DNA from: Gammaproteobacteria bacterium
Lineage (GTDB): Bacteria > Pseudomonadota > Gammaproteobacteria > Pseudomonadales > Azotimanducaceae
NCBI GenBank assembly: GCA_021773555.1
Contig: JAJFKA010000035.1
Span: forward strand, 1 to 64,000
Reading direction: 5' to 3'
Length of the DNA stretch: 64,000 nt
A program made the translations under genes and the position numbers. Shown piece by piece: positions 24,274-37,438 of this stretch; the stretch's first letter is position 1, and each line of letters opens with the position of its first letter. The notes beneath the pieces are model-generated. The model worked only from the letters and a program-made list of their open reading frames with translations, ran no database searches and was not told the origin of the DNA.

Positions 24274-26835
24274 TTGAAAGAAAAACCTGCCACCCAGCAC
24301 ACACCGATGATGCAGCAATACCTCGGTATCAAGGCGAAGCATCCCCACGAGTTGCTGTTCTATCGTATGGGCGACTTTTATGAGCTGTTCTTTGACGACG
24401 CCAGGCGTGCGGCTGAATTGATGGACGTCACCCTTACCGCCAGAGGCGCAGCAGCAGGTGAGCCCATCCCCATGTGCGGGGTGCCGTTTCATGCTGTGGA
24501 TACCTATTTGGCCCGGCTGGTAAAGTCGGGCGTATCTGTCGCAATCTGCGAACAGATTGGTGACCCGGCGCTGGCCAAAGGACCCGTTGAACGTAAAGTG
24601 GTGCGTATCGTCACGCCGGGTACGCTCACCGATGAGTCATTACTGGATGCCGGCCGGGATAACCTGATTGGCGCGATCTTCCAACAGGGGGAAACCTGTG
24701 GGCTTGCATCACTGGATCTCGGTAGCGGTCGCTTCGAAGTACTTGAAGTCAGTGACGAGGATTCACTGATCACCGAGATCCATCGTCTCGCACCAGCGGA
24801 ACTGCTGATCGCGGATGACCATGGATTACCCGCCGCTATCAGCAATCGACCCGGTGTTCGTAAAAGAGCGCGCTGGTTATTTGACTACGATGAAGCAGTG
24901 ACAGCGCTGACGAGGCAGTTCCGAACCAGGGACCTGACCGGTTTCGGTTGCGCTGAACAGCACGCGGCAATTTGTGCGGCAGGATGCCTCCTTGACTACG
25001 TAAAGGAAACCCAGCTTTCCGAGCTACCCCATATCCTCGCGCTGCATACGATTAGCCGCGACGAATCGGTCATCATCGATGCGGCATCCAGACGCAACCT
25101 GGAACTGGACACTAACATCAGTGGCGGAACTGAAAATACGCTGTTTCAACTGCTCAACAGAACCTCCACAAGCATGGGCGGGCGGATGCTGAAACGCTGG
25201 ATCAACAGACCTGTCCGCAGCCGCCAGGTACTTAATTCACGATTAGATTGCGTCGCCCTGCTGGCAGAGAGTTATCACTACGAAGCGTTGCAGGTCGACT
25301 TAAAAAAAATTGGCGATATCGAACGGATCCTTGGCAGGATCGCACTAAAGTCTGCCCGACCAAGAGATCTGGCGCGGCTTCGGGATGCACTCACCCTGCT
25401 GCCAGATCTCGGCCAGACCCTTTCACAATTTGAGACAACCCGGTTGACCGAGCTTAAGCAGGGCTGCGCACCGTTCCCGGATCTCTGTGCTCGCCTGACC
25501 GCTGCCATTATCGACAATCCACCCGTGGTGATTCGCGACGGGGGGGTCATCAGTCCCGGCTACGACAGCGATCTGGATGAACTGCGCGGAATCAGCGAAA
25601 ACGCAGCAGGATACCTTCTGGCCCTTGAACGTGAGGAACGCGAGTCGACAGGTTTAGGTACGCTTAAAGTCGGTTACAACCGCGTCCACGGATACTACAT
25701 CGAGATCAGTCGGGCGCAGTCAGACCGGGCACCAGCGCACTATGTGCGAAGGCAGACGTTGAAAAACGCAGAACGATTTATTACCCCGGAACTCAAAGAG
25801 TTTGAGGACAAGGCACTGAGCAGCAAAAGTCGGGCGCTTGCACGCGAGAAGGCGCTCTATGACGAGCTGTTGGATGAACTGCTCGTTCACCTGGCGCCGT
25901 TGCAGCGAACCGCCGCCGCGCTGGCAGAACTCGACACCTTCGCTAACCTCGCCGAGCGTGCCGTCAGCCTGTCGTTGACCAGGCCACTGTTAACAGAAGA
26001 CGCTGAGATCGAGATCACTGAAGGTCGCCACCTCGTCGTTGAGAGCATGTTAAGTGATCCATTTGTGGCCAACGATCTCACCCTGAACCAGGAACGGCGT
26101 CTGCTCATTATTACCGGCCCGAATATGGGCGGTAAATCGACCTATATGCGCCAGACAGCAATCATCGCCTTGCTCGCCCACATCGGCAGTTTTGTTCCCG
26201 CACGAACCGCGCGGATTGGCGAGCTTGACAGGATCTTTACCCGCATCGGCAGTTCTGATGACCTCGCCAGTGGTCGCTCGACCTTCATGGTGGAAATGAC
26301 CGAGACCGCGATGATCCTGAACAATGCTACCGAACACTCGCTGGTGCTGCTCGACGAAATCGGCCGGGGAACTTCCACGTTTGACGGGTTGTCGCTGGCC
26401 TGGGCGGTGGCGGAACACATTGCCCTGCACCTGCGTGCTTTAACACTTTTCGCAACTCATTATTTCGAATTAACAGCACTGCCTGAGGTATTGCCCGCCA
26501 CATTGAATGTCCATATGACAGCACGGGAACATGAAGATCGCATTATCTTTATGTACTCAGTTAACGATGGCCCCGCCAGCCAGAGTTACGGCCTGCAGGT
26601 CGCAAAGCTGGCAGGAGTTCCGGCTTCAGTCATCGCACAGGCACAGCAAAAATTACTGGAGCTTGAAGAAAACGAGATAAGGCGCGCGCCGCAGCAGTCA
26701 GACCTGTTCGTCCCGCCCCAGGAGGAGCCTGATAAGCTGCGCGAGGAAATCAGCAATCTCAACCTCGATGACCTGACCCCCCGGGAAGCGCTCAGCTTGC
26801 TTTACAGCCTGAAAGCCAATGTTGTTAAGCCTTAA
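24274..26835 (+). CDS. mutS: DNA mismatch repair protein MutS
   Basis: MutS recognises mismatches and recruits MutL. The 853-residue protein has the mismatch-wedging FYE in [14 protein letters not shown] near residue 30, the lever and clamp domains, and the ATPase motif [13 protein letters not shown] near 615, [14 protein letters not shown] near 693 and [13 protein letters not shown] near 729. The start is most likely the TTG at 24274, because no ATG or GTG is in frame before it and the family has about ten residues before HTPMMQQYL. fdxA follows on the same strand, as in Pseudomonas. Confidence 0.97.
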   Translation: MKEKPATQHTPMMQQYLGIKAKHPHELLFYRMGDFYELFFDDARRAAELMDVTLTARGAAAGEPIPMCGVPFHAVDTYLARLVKSGVSVAICEQIGDPALAKGPVERKVVRIVTPGTLTDESLLDAGRDNLIGAIFQQGETCGLASLDLGSGRFEVLEVSDEDSLITEIHRLAPAELLIADDHGLPAAISNRPGVRKRARWLFDYDEAVTALTRQFRTRDLTGFGCAEQHAAICAAGCLLDYVKETQLSELPHILALHTISRDESVIIDAASRRNLELDTNISGGTENTLFQLLNRTSTSMGGRMLKRWINRPVRSRQVLNSRLDCVALLAESYHYEALQVDLKKIGDIERILGRIALKSARPRDLARLRDALTLLPDLGQTLSQFETTRLTELKQGCAPFPDLCARLTAAIIDNPPVVIRDGGVISPGYDSDLDELRGISENAAGYLLALEREERESTGLGTLKVGYNRVHGYYIEISRAQSDRAPAHYVRRQTLKNAERFITPELKEFEDKALSSKSRALAREKALYDELLDELLVHLAPLQRTAAALAELDTFANLAERAVSLSLTRPLLTEDAEIEITEGRHLVVESMLSDPFVANDLTLNQERRLLIITGPNMGGKSTYMRQTAIIALLAHIGSFVPARTARIGELDRIFTRIGSSDDLASGRSTFMVEMTETAMILNNATEHSLVLLDEIGRGTSTFDGLSLAWAVAEHIALHLRALTLFATHYFELTALPEVLPATLNVHMTAREHEDRIIFMYSVNDGPASQSYGLQVAKLAGVPASVIAQAQQKLLELEENEIRRAPQQSDLFVPPQEEPDKLREEISNLNLDDLTPREALSLLYSLKANVVKP

Positions 26836-26903
26836 AAAGCTGATAGAATGCGTTCTTTCTCCACCTCAACACCCGCATTAAACAGTAAAAAGGATCCGGC
26901 AGT

Positions 26904-27227
26904 ATGACGTTTGTAGTCAGTGACTCTTGCATCAAATGCAAACACACAGATTGTGTTGAAGTTTGTCCCGTGGATTGCTTCTATGAAGGTCCTAACTTTC
27001 TCGTGATCCATCCGGATGAATGCATCGACTGCGCACTGTGTGAACCCGAGTGCCCAGTCGATGCTATCTTCTCCGAGGATGAACTCCCCGAGGCTGAGCA
27101 GGTATTCCTTGAGCTGAACGCTGAACTTTGTGAGGTCTGGCCGAACATAACCGAGAAGAAAGATCCTTTGGCAGACGCTGAGGACTGGGCTGAGGTCAAG
27201 AACAAACTCGACCACCTGGAACGCTGA
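26904..27227 (+). CDS. fdxA: Seven-iron ferredoxin FdxA
   Basis: The 107-residue protein carries a [3Fe-4S] and a [4Fe-4S] cluster. Cys residues are in [20 protein letters not shown] at the N-terminus and [19 protein letters not shown] near residues 38-56. The C-terminal extension, [20 protein letters not shown], is typical of FdxA. It is a low-potential electron carrier whose partner is not known here. It follows mutS by 68 nt, with AAGGAT as ribosome binding site, and converges on nlpD with 8 nt between stops. In related genomes rpoS lies next to fdxA; it is absent here. Confidence 0.95.
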   Translation: MTFVVSDSCIKCKHTDCVEVCPVDCFYEGPNFLVIHPDECIDCALCEPECPVDAIFSEDELPEAEQVFLELNAELCEVWPNITEKKDPLADAEDWAEVKNKLDHLER

Positions 27228-27235
27228 CACTCACG

Positions 27236-27946
27236 TCACTGTGACGCTGGCAGGTACCCCAGAGGGTCGACCGGCTTTCCATCCCTGCGAATCTCGAAGT
27301 GTAATAGCTCAATGTTGGTCGAGGTCACGCCAACCTCGGCCAGCTTTTGTCCGGCCTTTATTGTGTCCCCTTCCTTAACCCGTATGGACCGGTTGTTTCC
27401 GTAGGCACTCAGGTAGTGTTGGTCATGCTTGACGATCACCAGTTTGCCATAGCCACGCAGATTGCCTCCGGCATAAACCACGACCCCCGGTGCCGCCGCC
27501 AGAACGTTTGTGCCTGCCTTGCCGGCAATATCGATGCCCTTGTTTACCTTACCCTTCAGGGAAAATGACTGAAGAATCTCACCACTGACTGGCCATTGCC
27601 AGGTAACGGACCCGGAATGCGTGACTGGCTCGGGTTTAATCACCGGCTGCTTGCGCTTAATGACTTTTACCGCAGAAGCCCGGTTGTTCCTGCCGGATAG
27701 CTTGCCACGTAACGCTATTTTCTGACCCGCATAGATAGTGAACGGTGCGGATATACCATTGGCCGATGCAAGACTGCGATAGTCTTTGCCGTATCGAAAG
27801 GCGATGGAATACAGTGTCTCGCCAGTACGTACAATATGGTATTTGCCGCGCTCACCTACATTGCTGACCGGCGAGCCAGGATTCTGGCAGCCGGTCAAAA
27901 GGATGCCGAGCATCAGAACCAGGCGCGCTCGAACCGGAATCCACAT
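27236..27946 (-). CDS. nlpD: LysM/M23 lipoprotein NlpD
   Basis: NlpD is an outer-membrane lipoprotein that activates the cell-division amidase AmiC. The product from ATG at 27946 is 236 residues. It has a lipobox (GILLTGC, Cys near residue 20), a LysM domain (YHIVRTGETLYSIAFRYG near 36-53) and a C-terminal M23 fold (GIDIAGKAGTNVLAAAPGVV near 140). The zinc ligands are degenerate: NKGIDI instead of HxGxD, and LLHFE instead of HxH. This is the known state of NlpD, an activator and not an enzyme. The start lies 2 nt after the DUF368 stop, which supports it over a start 26 codons upstream. rpoS does not follow. Confidence 0.92.
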   Translation of the reverse strand: MWIPVRARLVLMLGILLTGCQNPGSPVSNVGERGKYHIVRTGETLYSIAFRYGKDYRSLASANGISAPFTIYAGQKIALRGKLSGRNNRASAVKVIKRKQPVIKPEPVTHSGSVTWQWPVSGEILQSFSLKGKVNKGIDIAGKAGTNVLAAAPGVVVYAGGNLRGYGKLVIVKHDQHYLSAYGNNRSIRVKEGDTIKAGQKLAEVGVTSTNIELLHFEIRRDGKPVDPLGYLPASQ

Positions 27947-27948
27947 GC

Positions 27949-28890
27949 TCAGCGAACCGCAGCGTGGCCGGGACGGGTATACCAATCCATCGCTAGCACC
28001 AGTATGGCGCCGCCAAGCGCACACGCGAGCGCGAGCAATATGTCAGGCTCCTGCCCGGTCAACTGGTGATACGCATCCGGCAGAATCGGTTCCTGGACCA
28101 ATGGTATCTGGCTACCATCCTCGCCCAGCTGATAGCTGATGGTATTTTTCCACGGCCACAATTTTGCCAAAGACCCAAGCATGAATCCGGTAAGCATCGC
28201 CAGGGTTTCGTTTCTGTAATGCCTGAACAAACGCGCCAGCACCTGTGAGAAACAGACGATACCAACGGCACACCCCGCCGCGAGAAATGCCAGGTCGGCT
28301 AAAGCAAACGTCTTGATCGCGTTAATCACGAAGGCATACAAACCCAGAATCAACAGCACAAAGCTGCCAGACAATCCCGGCAATATCCAGGCACAGATGG
28401 CAACTGAACCACCCACAAATAACATCAATGGAGTCGGGCTCAGATTAACAGGCACGAGTTGGGTAATAACGATCCCGATGACAAGACCGATGGCCGTTGC
28501 CAGTGCAATATCGAAACCAAAGCTCGATATCTGTCGGGATACGATCAGCGACGAAGCAAGCACCAGGCCAGAAAAAAACGACCACAGGGCAATGGCCTCA
28601 TGTTGCAGCAAATAGCCGACGCCACTGGCAAAGATCAGAATTGAGATCAACATGCCTGAGAACAGGACCAGCAGAAAGCTGGCATCAGTCTTACGCCATA
28701 CGGCTTTAATCCCCACATTTCTCAGCTCAACCAGCACGTAAGGTGTGAACTGTCGGATCGCATTGATCAGTCGTTCATATATTCCGGAAATAAATGCAAT
28801 CGTCCCGCCGGATACGCCCGGTACAATCTCTGCGGCACCCATCAACAAGCCAATGACGCCAACCCGGACAATCTCCCGCAGTGTTTTCAA
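27949..28890 (-). CDS. DUF368 polytopic membrane protein
   Basis: The 313-residue protein has about nine membrane segments and begins with [20 protein letters not shown], the DUF368 signature. A second [15 protein letters not shown] motif lies near residue 172. DUF368 proteins have been linked to carrier-lipid (undecaprenyl phosphate) handling in some bacteria; I infer but cannot show that here. The gene lies between pcm (4-nt overlap) and nlpD (2-nt gap). Confidence 0.9.
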   Translation of the reverse strand: MKTLREIVRVGVIGLLMGAAEIVPGVSGGTIAFISGIYERLINAIRQFTPYVLVELRNVGIKAVWRKTDASFLLVLFSGMLISILIFASGVGYLLQHEAIALWSFFSGLVLASSLIVSRQISSFGFDIALATAIGLVIGIVITQLVPVNLSPTPLMLFVGGSVAICAWILPGLSGSFVLLILGLYAFVINAIKTFALADLAFLAAGCAVGIVCFSQVLARLFRHYRNETLAMLTGFMLGSLAKLWPWKNTISYQLGEDGSQIPLVQEPILPDAYHQLTGQEPDILLALACALGGAILVLAMDWYTRPGHAAVR

Positions 28891-29552
28891 GATTTTCCGC
28901 CGAGCAATGGTACGAAACGCACCAGTTCCAGTACTTCCGATGTGATTCCCTCTTCTGACTTGCAGATCAGCCGGAGTTCCTGATGATTTGACTGGCCAAC
29001 CGGAACAACCATACGACCTCCGGGGGCGAGTTGGGTCAGCAACTCATCAGGAACGACTCGCGGGGACGCAGTCACCAGTATGCCATCGAACGGGCCACGA
29101 TCAGGCCAACCCATGGTTCCATCAGCATGCCTGCTCTGGACATTGCGCAATCCAAGCAGCTTAAACCGGGTATTGGCGCGCTCCAGCAGCCCGGCAATTC
29201 GCTCCACGGTATAAATTTTTTCCACCAGCGGCGCCAGGATCGCGGTCTGGTAACCCGATCCGGTGCCCACTTCCAGTACGCGTCTGAGTGGTCCGGCGGC
29301 AAGCAATACCTCGGTCATGCGTGCGACGATATACGGCTGTGAAATGGTTTGGTTGAAACCGATTGGCAGGGCAGTATCTTCATAGGCACGATGCGCCAGT
29401 GCTTCATCGATGAACGCATGGCGAGGCGTCGACATAATGATGTCAAGAATGCGCTCGTCCACAATGCCCTGGTCGCGCAACCGCTGCACCAATCGGTCAC
29501 GTGTCCGCTGTGACGTCATGCCGATACCCTTGAGGTTCATTTCTTCACTCAT
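28887..29552 (-). CDS. pcm: Protein-L-isoaspartate O-methyltransferase
   Basis: Pcm methylates isoaspartyl residues so that damaged proteins revert to aspartate. The 221-residue protein has the SAM-binding motif [17 protein letters not shown] near residue 87, [20 protein letters not shown]-type substrate loop (here [20 protein letters not shown]) near 58-77, and [15 protein letters not shown] near 148. It overlaps truD upstream and DUF368 downstream by 4 nt each, so it is within a translationally coupled operon. surE, which normally lies between truD and pcm, is missing. Confidence 0.95.
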   Translation of the reverse strand: MSEEMNLKGIGMTSQRTRDRLVQRLRDQGIVDERILDIIMSTPRHAFIDEALAHRAYEDTALPIGFNQTISQPYIVARMTEVLLAAGPLRRVLEVGTGSGYQTAILAPLVEKIYTVERIAGLLERANTRFKLLGLRNVQSRHADGTMGWPDRGPFDGILVTASPRVVPDELLTQLAPGGRMVVPVGQSNHQELRLICKSEEGITSEVLELVRFVPLLGGKS

Positions 29553-30490
29553 GCCTTCGGACCCGTTAGGGTGAGGACTTCGCGCAGCAGGCTGGTTGCA
29601 AACGCACCGCTGGTCAGGAAAAAAGTCAGTTGCAGTTTTTCGCCTTCATCATCACTGGAGAATCGGAACTGCAACTCTTTTGGTTTCAGCTTCAGGTTAC
29701 GACTGCCAGATTTTACGCGCAGCGACTGCAAACCATCGCACCAGCCGGTGCATTCCAGTGGCATTTGTTTCTCACCCGGTCTTGGATCTCTGGACATGCC
29801 GTAAAGCGGGCCTTCTTCCATACCGGATATGTCGTCCCAGCCACCTGTGCTGATCCGGTTCGATAGAAAGTGATTAAACATGTACGAGCGTGCGGCAGAG
29901 AGGTAGATGTCGCGATTACGTTTACCGGAATTCTGGCTCGTTAGAATCTGGTGTGCATGTTCCAGGTTACCAAGGTCACGACCAAAACGCTGTTCACCGA
30001 AGTAATTCGGAACACCTGAATCCCGAACCCGGATCAACCGCGCTTCGATATCCGGGCGGTTCTGTAAATTGCGTATCGTTAACTCAAATCTGTTTCCCTT
30101 GAGGTCCCCTTTACGTAATTTTCGCCCATGACGTTTCACCTCAAGCACTTCAACACCTTCAGCCTCGAAAGCTGACCAGTCCAGATTGTTGGCACCGTCC
30201 TTCGTGTCCGGCAGATAACAGCTGAACCATTGATCGGTGATCGCGTGCCGGTCCTTACGCCCGGCAAATCCTACATCGTTTTCCGCGATCCCGGCGAACT
30301 CAGCAATCTTTGCAGCCACCCAGGCAGTGTTCGCCCCGGATTTGCGAACGCTAAGATAAACATGCTCGCCACTGCCTTGCGGCACTGCTTCGGAAACCTC
30401 AATCACCCTGAAGTCCTCAAGTCGATGCCGGATGCCACCGGCGCCAGCAGGCACCCCATAGGCGTGGGTGAAATTCAGGCTAAAGCTCAC
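29549..30490 (-). CDS. truD: tRNA pseudouridine synthase TruD
   Basis: TruD makes pseudouridine 13 in tRNA-Glu. The 313-residue protein has the catalytic-Asp motif [17 protein letters not shown] near residue 76 and the family stretches [12 protein letters not shown] near 160 and the TRUD-domain insertion, followed by [19 protein letters not shown] at the C-terminus. At 313 residues it is slightly shorter than the 349-residue E. coli enzyme. It overlaps ispF and pcm by 4 nt each. Confidence 0.95.
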   Translation of the reverse strand: MSFSLNFTHAYGVPAGAGGIRHRLEDFRVIEVSEAVPQGSGEHVYLSVRKSGANTAWVAAKIAEFAGIAENDVGFAGRKDRHAITDQWFSCYLPDTKDGANNLDWSAFEAEGVEVLEVKRHGRKLRKGDLKGNRFELTIRNLQNRPDIEARLIRVRDSGVPNYFGEQRFGRDLGNLEHAHQILTSQNSGKRNRDIYLSAARSYMFNHFLSNRISTGGWDDISGMEEGPLYGMSRDPRPGEKQMPLECTGWCDGLQSLRVKSGSRNLKLKPKELQFRFSSDDEGEKLQLTFFLTSGAFATSLLREVLTLTGPKA

Positions 30491-30981
30491 GAATCTGCCT
30501 CGAGTAAAACAATTGCCTGCGCCGCTATACCTTCACCCTGGCCCAGCTCGCCCAGTCCCTCAAGTGTCGTTGCTTTAATGCTGACCTGAGTTGGCAGAAC
30601 ATGCATATCCATTGCCAGGACCTCTCGCATTCGCATGCTATGCGCCGCGACCCTCGGTGCTTCAGCAAGAATCGTTACATCGGCATTGCCCAATCGAAAA
30701 CCCTGACCAAGCACCTTGCTATAAACCGTGCGCAAGAGCTCGCGACTGTCAATGTTGGCAAACGCCGGATCACTGTCCGGAAACAGCTGGCCGATATCAC
30801 CAAGCCCGAGCGCACCGAGTAAGGCATCACACAATGCATGAATCACGACATCGCCATCGGAATGTGCTTTGAGCTCACGATCGTGGGAAATCTCGATGCC
30901 ACCCAATTTGATAGCGAACTGGCCGCGCACATCCGCGAACCTGTGAATATCATACCCCTGTCCGATCCTTAGGTGATTCAA
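30487..30981 (-). CDS. ispF: 2-C-methyl-D-erythritol 2,4-cyclodiphosphate synthase
   Basis: IspF forms the cyclic diphosphate in the non-mevalonate isoprenoid pathway. The 164-residue protein has the zinc-binding GYDIHRF motif (GxDxH) at residues 9-15, ELKAHSDGDVVIHALCDALL near 37 and DIGQLFPDSDPAFANIDS near 61. It overlaps ispD by 4 nt, the enzyme two steps earlier in the pathway, and truD by 4 nt. Confidence 0.97.
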   Translation of the reverse strand: MNHLRIGQGYDIHRFADVRGQFAIKLGGIEISHDRELKAHSDGDVVIHALCDALLGALGLGDIGQLFPDSDPAFANIDSRELLRTVYSKVLGQGFRLGNADVTILAEAPRVAAHSMRMREVLAMDMHVLPTQVSIKATTLEGLGELGQGEGIAAQAIVLLEADS

Positions 30982-31661
30982 GCGGTTTTTACCCCGTCGA
31001 GATCCAGAATCTGTCCCGCCAGAAGCAGATCTGTTTCAGTGGTGATCTTAATGTTGTCAGCATGGCCGCTCACCATGAGCGGGGCCAGTCCGATGGCCTC
31101 AACGGCCGAAGCCTCGTCAGTGTGAACACCTTGTTGATCCAGGGCTCTGCGCAGAATGCCATAGCGAAACATCTGCGGTGTTTGTGCGAGCCATAAATCA
31201 GATCGATCCACGGTCGCAACCACGACTCCATTCCGCGTTCTTTTCACCGTGTCCGAAACCCGTAATCCAAGCAAACCTCCTACCGGATGATTATAAATCG
31301 CTGAATACAATGCCAGTATGTCCTCGGCACGTATACAGGGTCGAACTGCGTCATGCACCATCACCCAATCCTGGTCTCCAATGTCCAGGTGTGCAATTGC
31401 ATTACGCACTGAATCAGCGCGCTCAAGCCCACCCGTCACAATCGTGCAGTCCTCAAGGCCCGGCAGATTTTTGTAATGTTCGTCCGAACGGGAAACCACC
31501 ACGACCAGCTCGCGTGGATCCAGGCACCTTATTTTTTCAATCGTATGCTCAAGAATGGTCTTTCCGTTAAGGGTAAGGTATTGCTTGGGCTCGCTCGCTC
31601 CCATTCGCACCCCAACTCCAGCGGCTGGAATGACAACACAAACTTCATTTAGTGATTCCAC
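30978..31661 (-). CDS. ispD: 2-C-methyl-D-erythritol 4-phosphate cytidylyltransferase
   Basis: IspD joins CMP to methylerythritol 4-phosphate. The 227-residue protein begins with the nucleotidyltransferase loop VVIPAAGVGVRMGASEPKQYL near residues 9-29, followed by WVMVHDAVRPCI near 100 and AQTPQMFRYGIL near 155. It lies 14 nt after ftsB and overlaps ispF by 4 nt, the usual ftsB-ispD-ispF order. Confidence 0.96.
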   Translation of the reverse strand: MESLNEVCVVIPAAGVGVRMGASEPKQYLTLNGKTILEHTIEKIRCLDPRELVVVVSRSDEHYKNLPGLEDCTIVTGGLERADSVRNAIAHLDIGDQDWVMVHDAVRPCIRAEDILALYSAIYNHPVGGLLGLRVSDTVKRTRNGVVVATVDRSDLWLAQTPQMFRYGILRRALDQQGVHTDEASAVEAIGLAPLMVSGHADNIKITTETDLLLAGQILDLDGVKTA

Positions 31662-31675
31662 CAGAAGTCACACGA

Positions 31676-31951
31676 CTAAAGTACGAGAAAAAAGGTTTCA
31701 CCTTCTTTGACCAGGCCGAGTTCGCTTCGTGCTCGCTCCTCAATCGCATCGAGACCGTCACGCAAATCCAGAATTTCGGCCTTCAGGATTGCATTACGTT
31801 GTACCTTACGCGCGTTCTCGCTCGCTTGCCTGTTAACTTCAATCGCCAGGCCACTCACATGTGCAAAACTACCTTCACCGATCCAGAGGCGAGTCTGCAA
31901 ACCGAGGGTCAGCAGGATGAACGTCGCCAGAATGATTCGTTGATAGGTCAT
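31676..31951 (-). CDS. ftsB: Cell division protein FtsB
   Basis: FtsB is a small bitopic membrane protein that forms the FtsQ-FtsB-FtsL complex at the septum. The 91-residue protein has one membrane segment near the N-terminus (IILATFILLTLGLQTRLW), a coiled coil in the middle (residues 30-70, with VQRNAILKAEILDLRDGLDA) and the typical C-terminal ERARSELGLVKEGETFFLV. It lies between eno and ispD with 12- and 14-nt gaps, the conserved location. Confidence 0.93.
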   Translation of the reverse strand: MTYQRIILATFILLTLGLQTRLWIGEGSFAHVSGLAIEVNRQASENARKVQRNAILKAEILDLRDGLDAIEERARSELGLVKEGETFFLVL

Positions 31952-31963
31952 CTGATTACCTGA

Positions 31964-33325
<1,362 letters not shown>

Positions 33326-33338
33326 CTACCTTTTATGA

Positions 33339-34163
33339 CTACGGGGTTACATTGCTCTGTTTAACCACCTGATCAATCCGTACCAGCACAGATAGCAGGT
33401 CTGCCATTTCTGCCAGCGGCCAGGAATTTGGACCATCGCTCAGGGCTTCATCCGGGTTTGGATGCGTTTCCATAAAAAGACCGTGCACGCCCACACCAAT
33501 AGCGGCGCGCGCAAGCACCGGAACCATTTCTCGTTGCCCACCGGACGTCGATCCCTGCCCTCCGGGGAGTTGCACGCTGTGGGTCGCATCAAACACAACC
33601 GGGCAGCCGAATTTTCTCATCACCGCGAGCGAACGCATGTCAGATACCAGATTGTTATAACCGAAGCTCGCACCGCGTTCGCACACCATAATGTCATCGT
33701 TGCCGGTTGCGCGCGCTTTCTCGATGACATGTTCCATGTCCCAGGGCGCGAGAAACTGACCTTTTTTGATATTCACAGGCAGACCCTGGGCAGCCACGTT
33801 CTGGATAAATCCGGTTTGCCGGCACAGGAACGCCGGAGTCTGCAAAATGGATACAACCGCGGCCACTTCATCCAGTGGCGTATCCTCGTGAACATCGGTA
33901 AGAATCGGCACACCAATCTGGGTTTTCACTTTCTCCAGTATCTTTAAACCCTGGGCAAGGCCGGGTCCGCGGTAACTTTCGTGGGACGAGCGATTCGCCT
34001 TGTCGAAGGAGGATTTGTAAATAAAGGCAATACCAAGATCTGCACAAATCTCCTTTAAGGTTCCTGCAGTGTCCAAAGCCAGTTGCTCTGACTCAATCAC
34101 ACAGGTACCTGCGATCAGGAAGAATCCCGAGTTGTCCGTTATTTCATGGCCACACAGATTCAT
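33339..34163 (-). CDS. kdsA: 3-deoxy-8-phosphooctulonate synthase
   Basis: KdsA condenses arabinose 5-phosphate with phosphoenolpyruvate, the first step to the Kdo sugar of lipopolysaccharide, so the cell is Gram-negative. The product from ATG at 34163 is 274 residues, starting [10 protein letters not shown] as in relatives; a TTG ten codons upstream is the alternative. Key stretches are [20 protein letters not shown] near 14, [21 protein letters not shown] near 46-66, ILTDVHE near 88 and [17 protein letters not shown] near 201. Confidence 0.95.
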   Translation of the reverse strand: MNLCGHEITDNSGFFLIAGTCVIESEQLALDTAGTLKEICADLGIAFIYKSSFDKANRSSHESYRGPGLAQGLKILEKVKTQIGVPILTDVHEDTPLDEVAAVVSILQTPAFLCRQTGFIQNVAAQGLPVNIKKGQFLAPWDMEHVIEKARATGNDDIMVCERGASFGYNNLVSDMRSLAVMRKFGCPVVFDATHSVQLPGGQGSTSGGQREMVPVLARAAIGVGVHGLFMETHPNPDEALSDGPNSWPLAEMADLLSVLVRIDQVVKQSNVTP

Positions 34164-34238
34164 TGCCGCTACCAGTCCTTTTTCAGGTGTCAATTATAGT
34201 GCCTTTAGCCCGTTGATTACCCGCCAATGGCGCCAATC

Positions 34239-35864
<1,626 letters not shown>

Positions 35865-35971
35865 TTAGCTCCCATCTGAACGACCACACGGTCGCAAGGG
35901 CACGACCAAGATGGGATTCTAGGGTAACATCTAAGCTGAACCCGCTCAATCGCTAATCCAGAAGAATTCCC

Positions 35972-37423
35972 TCAACCAGCCGTATGATCGACCCGGTCCT
36001 GCACATGAAAACCGAATCCGATCCCGGCCCCGGGGCCCACAGCTCGCACCTCTGGACTGACCAGGGCAGACACATGCCAGGCAGGGATTGCAGGGACGGC
36101 AACAAGTCGGTCCCCTTGATATATCAGCGGTACGTGATCCCGAAGCCAGGACGGAACGCCGTTCTCCTGGAACAGGTTTTTAAGGCTGCGGGTTTTGGAC
36201 AGCATGAGCTTTTCACCACCACGGCGAAAGCGCAGACTCAGTTGTCCGGCTAGCTTAAGATCGATGCCCGACCCCGCCGCAATGCCCTGCGCTGAGTTCA
36301 TCGGGAAGCCCACAAGCCTGCCGACTCCAACGCCGATTTCGAAGGCAGAGCCAAGTTTGGCAGAATCAATTTGAATGGTGACATTGAAGGCGTCTGGCAG
36401 GTCTCTCACCAGGAACAGGCTTTCCCGATACTGACTGAAGCTATAACCTTGCCAACTGATCAGCCGCGTGCTTTTGACTTTATCCACGATCATTCGAGCG
36501 CAAAGCTTTAGTTGTTTTGTACCCGGGAGTGGCACCCCACAATCCTCAGCCAGGCAACGCAGCAGCATCACGATTCGGAATGGATCAAATTCACGCAGGG
36601 CTGTAAGGCTCAGACCAATGGAGTCCCTGGTTGACTCAGCGAGATCCCGCCGGGTTCCGACATCGATAACCCGTTGGTACTCCCGGTCGCGGCTATCTGC
36701 ACGCAGGATCGCGGCGTCAGCGGCAGCAAAGCGCTCCCGGATCCGTGGCAACAGATCATGGCGGAGGAAATTCCGGTCGAATCGGAGGTCTTGATTACTG
36801 CCGTCCTCAATCCACTTCAACTGATGGCTCAGGCAATAATCCCGGAGAGCGTCCCCAGACACAGCAATCAGCGGTCTGTAGAGCCAGGCGGACCCAATCC
36901 TGCGTCGATCTGGCATACCCCTGACCCCAAACGCGCCACTGCCACGAAATAAGTTAAACAAGATCGTTTCAACCTGATCATCAGCGTGATGCGCCAGCAA
37001 CAATAAATCTCCGGTCTGAAGAATTTGTTCAAACGCCGCATAACGTGCGGCACGCGCATTGCCTTCAAGGCTGCCATTCCGGTCAACCTTCACCGTCATG
37101 CAGCTAAACGGGACGCCAAGCTCAGCACACCAGGTCTCACAAAAACACTGCCAGGCGCCTGCCTCATCGGCAATGTCGTGGTTAATATGCAAAGCCATCA
37201 GGGGCTTTTTAATCGAGGCCTGGTTCAGTTCATGCACCATCGCAAGGAGCGCAACGGAATCGGCACCCCCGCTTAAGGCAACCACCAGGCGGGAAACCTT
37301 CTCAGACGCAAGCTCGTTAACCTGGCTTTCTTCTAACAGAGTGTTCAAGGCGCCAAACCTATACGTCTGATTTTTGGACTTCTCACCAAACGATTCATTT
37401 TGAGCAGCCCATCGTACCAACAC
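35972..37423 (-). CDS. tilS: tRNA(Ile)-lysidine synthase
   Basis: TilS converts the wobble cytidine of tRNA-Ile2 to lysidine so that it reads AUA. The 483-residue protein has the P-loop motif LVVALSGGADSVALLAM near residues 46-62, the family pattern LALHINHDIADEAGAW near 75, LLAHHADDQVETILFNLFRGSG near 140, and a C-terminal domain ending near the characteristic VPSWLRDHVPLIYQGDRLVAV. The GTG start at 37423 is uncertain: it lies 15 nt after dnaE and has no clear ribosome binding site, and a TTG at 37345 is also possible. accA, often found next to it, is absent. Confidence 0.92.
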   Translation of the reverse strand: MLVRWAAQNESFGEKSKNQTYRFGALNTLLEESQVNELASEKVSRLVVALSGGADSVALLAMVHELNQASIKKPLMALHINHDIADEAGAWQCFCETWCAELGVPFSCMTVKVDRNGSLEGNARAARYAAFEQILQTGDLLLLAHHADDQVETILFNLFRGSGAFGVRGMPDRRRIGSAWLYRPLIAVSGDALRDYCLSHQLKWIEDGSNQDLRFDRNFLRHDLLPRIRERFAAADAAILRADSRDREYQRVIDVGTRRDLAESTRDSIGLSLTALREFDPFRIVMLLRCLAEDCGVPLPGTKQLKLCARMIVDKVKSTRLISWQGYSFSQYRESLFLVRDLPDAFNVTIQIDSAKLGSAFEIGVGVGRLVGFPMNSAQGIAAGSGIDLKLAGQLSLRFRRGGEKLMLSKTRSLKNLFQENGVPSWLRDHVPLIYQGDRLVAVPAIPAWHVSALVSPEVRAVGPGAGIGFGFHVQDRVDHTAG

Positions 37424-37438
37424 AAAATTAGTGGTGCG

